Both the position numbers and the translations under genes were made by a program. A stretch of 8,178 nucleotides of DNA from Verrucomicrobiota bacterium (GTDB lineage Bacteria > Verrucomicrobiota > Verrucomicrobiia > Limisphaerales > AV2). The stretch is from positions 1-8,178 of the forward strand of contig QHPA01000289.1 of NCBI GenBank assembly GCA_003218935.1, given 5' to 3'. Below the pieces are notes generated by a model that saw only the letters and a program-made list of their open reading frames with translations, had not been told where the DNA came from and ran no database searches. Of the stretch, positions 4,863-8,178 are shown piece after piece; the first letter of the stretch is position 1; each line of letters opens with the position of its first letter.

Positions 4863-6098
4863 ATGGCGAATAATGACATGGTGCTGGTGCGGGAGTATGC
4901 TGTGAATCAATCCGAGCACGCGTTTGAAACACTCGTCGCCCGACACATCAATCTGGTGTACTCCGTTGCGTTACGCCAGGCCCGCGATGCGCATCTTGCG
5001 GAAGAAATCACGCAAGCGGTTTTCATCATCCTGGCACGGAAAGCAAAATCACTCGGCCCGAAGACAATCCTGTCCGGCTGGCTCTGTCGCACAGCGCGTT
5101 ACGCTTCCGCCAACGTTTTAACCATTCAACGTCGGCGGCAACACCGCGAACGAGAGGCATATATGCAATCTCTTGGGGAATCGGAATCTCAGGCTTGGGT
5201 TCAAATCGCCCCACTGTTGGACACGGCCCTGGCGCAGCTTGGGGAAAAAGATCACAACGCAATCGTGCTCCGGTTTCTTGAAGGCAGGAGTTTTCATGAC
5301 GTTGGTGCGGCTTTGGGCGCGAGCGAAGACTCGGCCAAGAAGCGCGTTCAGCGCGCGGTGGAGAAACTGAGGAGATTTTTCAAGAAACACGGCGTCACAC
5401 TTTCCGCTGCGGCGATTGCCGGAGCAGTTTCGACCAATTCCGTCCAAGCCGCACCGATGGGGCTGGCGGCATCCGTCACGGTCGCCGCCGTCAAAGGGAC
5501 ACTGCTGACACCCTCAATCTTAACCCTCCTCAACACAACACTGAAACTTATGGCATGGACAAAACTGAAAACCATCACAATTGGAGCCATCGCAGTGCTT
5601 TTTTGTGGCGTGACAACCATCGTTGTGAAAAACCACTTGGCTGGCAGTGCCAGCGATGAGGCTGGCGCTTCCAACGATCCACTGGCTGACTTGCGTGCAA
5701 AAATGCAAGCGGCGGGAGGAACGCCGGAGCAAATCGATAGCATGCTGTGCCTGGACAATCTAAAACAAATTGGTAGCGCAGCGCGCCAGTGGGCCACGAC
5801 CCACAACGGCGTTTTCCCGGCTGACTTCTCTTCTCTGACCGATCAACTCGGGACGCCACAGCGCTTGAGGTGTCCGAGCGACAGGACCAAAGCTTTGGTG
5901 AGGAGCTGGTCACAACTCAGGTCCACGGATATCAGCTACGTGTACGTTTCCCCAAACCCGAATGATACCCGACCAAATGTAGTTCTGGCGCGATGTCCGG
6001 TGCATGGTCACGTTGTGTTGAGCGATGGCACCGCATTCCAGGGTGATTACGTCAAGCAGCATGGCGTTAACGCGGACAATACCCTCAATTTGAAATGA
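4863..6098 (+). CDS. ECF-type sigma-70 factor fused to a transmembrane helix and a pseudopilin-like C-terminal domain
   Basis: 411 residues. Residues ~15-90 form sigma region 2 ([57 protein letters not shown]). Residues ~112-172 form region 4 with its helix-turn-helix ([57 protein letters not shown]). A typical ECF factor ends here at ~180-200. This one continues through an Ala-rich hydrophobic stretch (178-212), a transmembrane helix at ~237-256 preceded by lysines (so N-terminus inside), and a C-terminal domain (~295-411) starting [20 protein letters not shown], with RCPSD and [15 protein letters not shown]. The C-terminal domain resembles the globular part of type II secretion-like pseudopilins common in Verrucomicrobiota, and has three cysteines (296, 337, 378). 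It is therefore probably a membrane-tethered regulator. Start ATG at 4863; the next in-frame ATG at 4878 is a weaker alternative. No anti-sigma gene is adjacent. Confidence 0.92.
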   Translation: MANNDMVLVREYAVNQSEHAFETLVARHINLVYSVALRQARDAHLAEEITQAVFIILARKAKSLGPKTILSGWLCRTARYASANVLTIQRRRQHREREAYMQSLGESESQAWVQIAPLLDTALAQLGEKDHNAIVLRFLEGRSFHDVGAALGASEDSAKKRVQRAVEKLRRFFKKHGVTLSAAAIAGAVSTNSVQAAPMGLAASVTVAAVKGTLLTPSILTLLNTTLKLMAWTKLKTITIGAIAVLFCGVTTIVVKNHLAGSASDEAGASNDPLADLRAKMQAAGGTPEQIDSMLCLDNLKQIGSAARQWATTHNGVFPADFSSLTDQLGTPQRLRCPSDRTKALVRSWSQLRSTDISYVYVSPNPNDTRPNVVLARCPVHGHVVLSDGTAFQGDYVKQHGVNADNTLNLK

Positions 6099-6280
6099 TT
6101 ATGAGCCACCGGCCGGATACGATTACAATTGGGATGGGGAATGATGTTGTTTGCCACCTGGCAAGGATCGAGGTCAATCTGAGCCAAGAGCTCACACCGC
6201 GTGCATGACGGGATGCGTGTGATTTAAGTCAGAGCTTCCTTACGTCGGCTGGACGATTATTCAGACGCCTTGAACGGCCG
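6099..6280. other. convergent intergenic region with weak hairpins
   Basis: The sigma-factor and phosphodiesterase genes both end here. Two stem-loops are visible: TTGCCA/TGGCAA at 6151-6164 (two-base nominal loop) and a bulged stem CACAC...GCAT / ATGC...GTGTG at 6193-6221. Neither is followed by a T-tract on either strand, so they are weak terminator candidates. No coding frame is supported. Confidence 0.35.
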
Positions 6281-7822
6281 TCATCTCGGCTGGAGGCCGC
6301 CGTTGCCCTCGTCGAGGTAAATCACGCCGTTCAATTCGGTTCGTTGGAGATACTGACGCCAGACGGACTTTTGTTGCTGGTGCGCGGCTTCGATGCGTGT
6401 CGTTTTGGGTGCTCTAACTTTTGGCCCGCCGATCGTCAACGCTTCTGTCAACACGCGGCCGTCCATCGGCTTGGGAGGTTTGATGCCGAGGATCCACAAA
6501 ATCGTCGGCGCAATATCCACGTTGCCGGTGGGCAGTTCGTCCACGGCGCCGCGGCGAAAATCGGGACCGGCGGCGACGAGGGTGTTGTGCATGTCAAACT
6601 GGCTGAGCGTGACGTGCATTCCCTGGCCCGGCTTGCGTCCGGATTCATCGCAGAACACCAGACCGGGCGTGCCGTTGGAGCTTTTGTCGGGTGACCAATG
6701 GAGCGCGACGACGATGTCAGGCGCGTTGGGGGTGTTGATGTTGGCCTGGTCGAGCGTGAACGCGCCTTCGACCGGATTGCGGGTGAACAGAACGCCGGTG
6801 AATTCCTGGCGTTGCAGAAACTCGACGACTTTCCGGGTGAGCTTTAGGTCGCGGCCGACGATGTATAAGAGCGTTGCGCCGCCATTGCTGATCACCAGAA
6901 TGTCGTCTTTCGACGGCGATCTCTTGAATTCCCTCGCTGCTTTGAACCCCGCGCCTTGCAGCGCCTTGGCGACATCGACCGTTTGCGTGATGGTCGAGAA
7001 ACCATGATCGGAAACCACGATGATGTCCGTCTTGCCACGCAGGCTGCGCCTGTCCAATTCGTCCAGCACTCGCGCCAGATTGCGGTCCGAACTCTTGAGC
7101 GCCGCCTGAGCGGTTTCGGAGCCAGGACCGAAATCGTGCTGCGAGAAGTCCGGCTCGCTCAGCCAAAGCAGCGAGAATTTGGGAACACCGTCCTTCCAAA
7201 ACGGGCCGACCAGTGCGCGGGTGGTCCACTCGTCGCGCCCGGCGTTCGGCTGGGCGGATTTCGGGTAAGGTCCGAGGGACTGAATCAGTTGGGTCCATGC
7301 GTTTGTGGGGAGCGTTTTGTCGGTGTAAAGAATTTTCCCGAGGTCGAAATGCTCGTCCCGCTCTTTGCGGTCGTGGAGCAGAGCGACCCCCTTGGTGCCG
7401 GCAATGGCGGTGCTGTAACCGTCGCTTTGCAGAATCTCGGCAATGGTGGGCAGCTTCAGGTAACGCCCTTTGGTCAGCCGATCGCCTGCCCGCACGGTTT
7501 CGCTCGATTCCGTGCCGATGGCTTTCAGCATGTCGATTCGTGGGCGGTATTCCTTGTTCGCCATGATGCCGGTGTGAGCGGGATGAGCGCCGGTGGCCAA
7601 CGCTGTGCCGTTGACTTCCGTGGCGCTCAGGTAAACCGCGTGATGATTTCCAAAGCAGACGCCCTCTTGAGCGAGTTTGTGAAGTGTGGGTGTGTATTGT
7701 TCGGTGTTGAAGTCAGGCCGCATTCCGTCCCAGACGACCACGACGATGTGCTCGGCTTTGCCGGCTGCAAAAGCGGTGGTTGAAAAAAGAAAGCTGAGAA
7801 CGATCGAAATGATGGGACGCAT
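6281..7822 (-). CDS. secreted alkaline phosphatase-superfamily phosphodiesterase/nucleotide pyrophosphatase-like protein
   Basis: 513 residues from the chosen ATG at 7820-7822. The first ~20 residues, MRPIISIVLSFLFSTTAFAA, are a signal peptide with an AFA-A cleavage site, so export is expected. The open frame extends 17 codons upstream, but those residues would bury the signal peptide. Family landmarks of type I phosphodiesterase/NPP enzymes: VVVVWDGMRPDF with metal ligand Asp32, a nucleophile segment SATEVNGTALATGAHPAHTG (Thr68 three residues before Asn71, as in NPPs), SEPDFSQHDFGPG with Asp225 and His229, VVSDHGF with Asp272-His273, and a late GMHVTLSQFDMHNTLVAAGP whose first His completes the two-zinc site. 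The C-terminus has DIAPTILWILGIKPPKPMDG, typical of these enzymes. It would hydrolyse phosphodiesters or phosphonate esters in the periplasm; the substrate is unknown. It is transcribed convergently with the sigma factor and has no operon partner in view. Confidence 0.92.
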   Translation of the reverse strand: MRPIISIVLSFLFSTTAFAAGKAEHIVVVVWDGMRPDFNTEQYTPTLHKLAQEGVCFGNHHAVYLSATEVNGTALATGAHPAHTGIMANKEYRPRIDMLKAIGTESSETVRAGDRLTKGRYLKLPTIAEILQSDGYSTAIAGTKGVALLHDRKERDEHFDLGKILYTDKTLPTNAWTQLIQSLGPYPKSAQPNAGRDEWTTRALVGPFWKDGVPKFSLLWLSEPDFSQHDFGPGSETAQAALKSSDRNLARVLDELDRRSLRGKTDIIVVSDHGFSTITQTVDVAKALQGAGFKAAREFKRSPSKDDILVISNGGATLLYIVGRDLKLTRKVVEFLQRQEFTGVLFTRNPVEGAFTLDQANINTPNAPDIVVALHWSPDKSSNGTPGLVFCDESGRKPGQGMHVTLSQFDMHNTLVAAGPDFRRGAVDELPTGNVDIAPTILWILGIKPPKPMDGRVLTEALTIGGPKVRAPKTTRIEAAHQQQKSVWRQYLQRTELNGVIYLDEGNGGLQPR

Positions 7823-8178
7823 GCCGGCATCAGTTTTCAAACCAGGAAGGCGAGGGTCAAACGAAAAGCCCAAAAATGTGACCGAGCACCCGTCGCCGCC
7901 GATGTAGTGTCGGCACTGCGCGCCGATAGAAACCTCTGGAAATGCGGCAGAGCGGCCGGCCTCACGACGAAACCAGCCAGGCCCTCAAACAATCGCGCCA
8001 CGGCTCCTGGGTATTGCAACTCCACCCGAAAAAGGGTTAACTGAATCGGTGAACAGAACGAGGCAAATAGAAAAGTCCAGCGCGGCGAATTTCTGAGCTT
8101 CGATCCGTTATGCCGCATCACGCACCCGTGCGAACAGACGACCTTTATCAATTGCCCGCTGACCTGCCTGTGCCTGTG
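7823..8178. other. gene-free region upstream of the phosphodiesterase
   Basis: 356 bases with no supportable gene. A minus-strand open frame with a TTG start runs through most of it (7837-8151) and overlaps the upstream extension of the phosphodiesterase frame, but its composition and lack of recognisable sequence argue against coding. A small CGCAC/GTGCG hairpin is at 8121-8132. The promoter of the phosphodiesterase should lie here; no clear -35/-10 pair was found. Confidence 0.4.

Noticed and set aside
7823..7873. 17-codon N-terminal extension of the phosphodiesterase
   Set aside because: It would place charged and proline-rich residues ahead of a clear signal peptide; the ATG at 7820-7822 starts exactly at that signal peptide.
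7837..8151. Minus-strand 104-codon open frame
   Set aside because: TTG start without a ribosome site, no recognisable motif, and overlap with the untranslated upstream extension of the phosphodiesterase frame; probably chance.

Overview
The window looks like a piece of a Verrucomicrobiota genome, most likely Pedosphaeraceae/Limisphaerales. This is inferred from three things: an ECF sigma factor with a long membrane-anchored C-terminal extension, heptad-type 'TTTGGAG' intergenic repeats, and moderately GC-rich DNA with loosely packed genes and weak Shine-Dalgarno sites. No search was run, so the placement is by recognition only.

Layout. The left half (158-4660) is a minus-strand cluster, read from right to left: glcD (FAD subunit of glycolate/D-lactate-type oxidase, 5' end frameshifted), a small four-helix membrane protein, a decayed alpha/beta-hydrolase fragment, glcF (two [4Fe-4S] plus two cysteine-rich CCG domains), a 146-bp imperfect palindrome of heptad repeats, and eda (KDPG/KHG aldolase). 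A 202-bp divergent gap separates glcD from a plus-strand ECF sigma factor gene (4863-6098). That protein continues through a transmembrane helix into a pseudopilin-like extracytoplasmic domain. A convergent 182-bp gap follows, then a minus-strand secreted alkaline-phosphatase-superfamily phosphodiesterase (6281-7822). The last ~356 bases and the first ~157 bases hold no gene that can be supported.

How the genes fit together. GlcD and GlcF are two subunits of one flavin/iron-sulfur 2-hydroxyacid dehydrogenase feeding electrons to the quinone pool. Eda-family aldolases release pyruvate plus a short aldehyde or glyoxylate from 2-keto-3-deoxy/4-hydroxy acids. The cluster therefore suggests sugar-acid or C2-acid catabolism, but glcD as read here is broken by what looks like a ~35-nt deletion at a short direct repeat. 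The sigma factor and the phosphodiesterase are probably separate transcription units.

The most unusual items are the sigma factor-transmembrane-pseudopilin fusion with no visible anti-sigma gene, the glcD lesion whose junction reads as conserved family sequence in both frames, and the long palindrome abutting the glcF stop codon that may supply the eda ribosome binding site.
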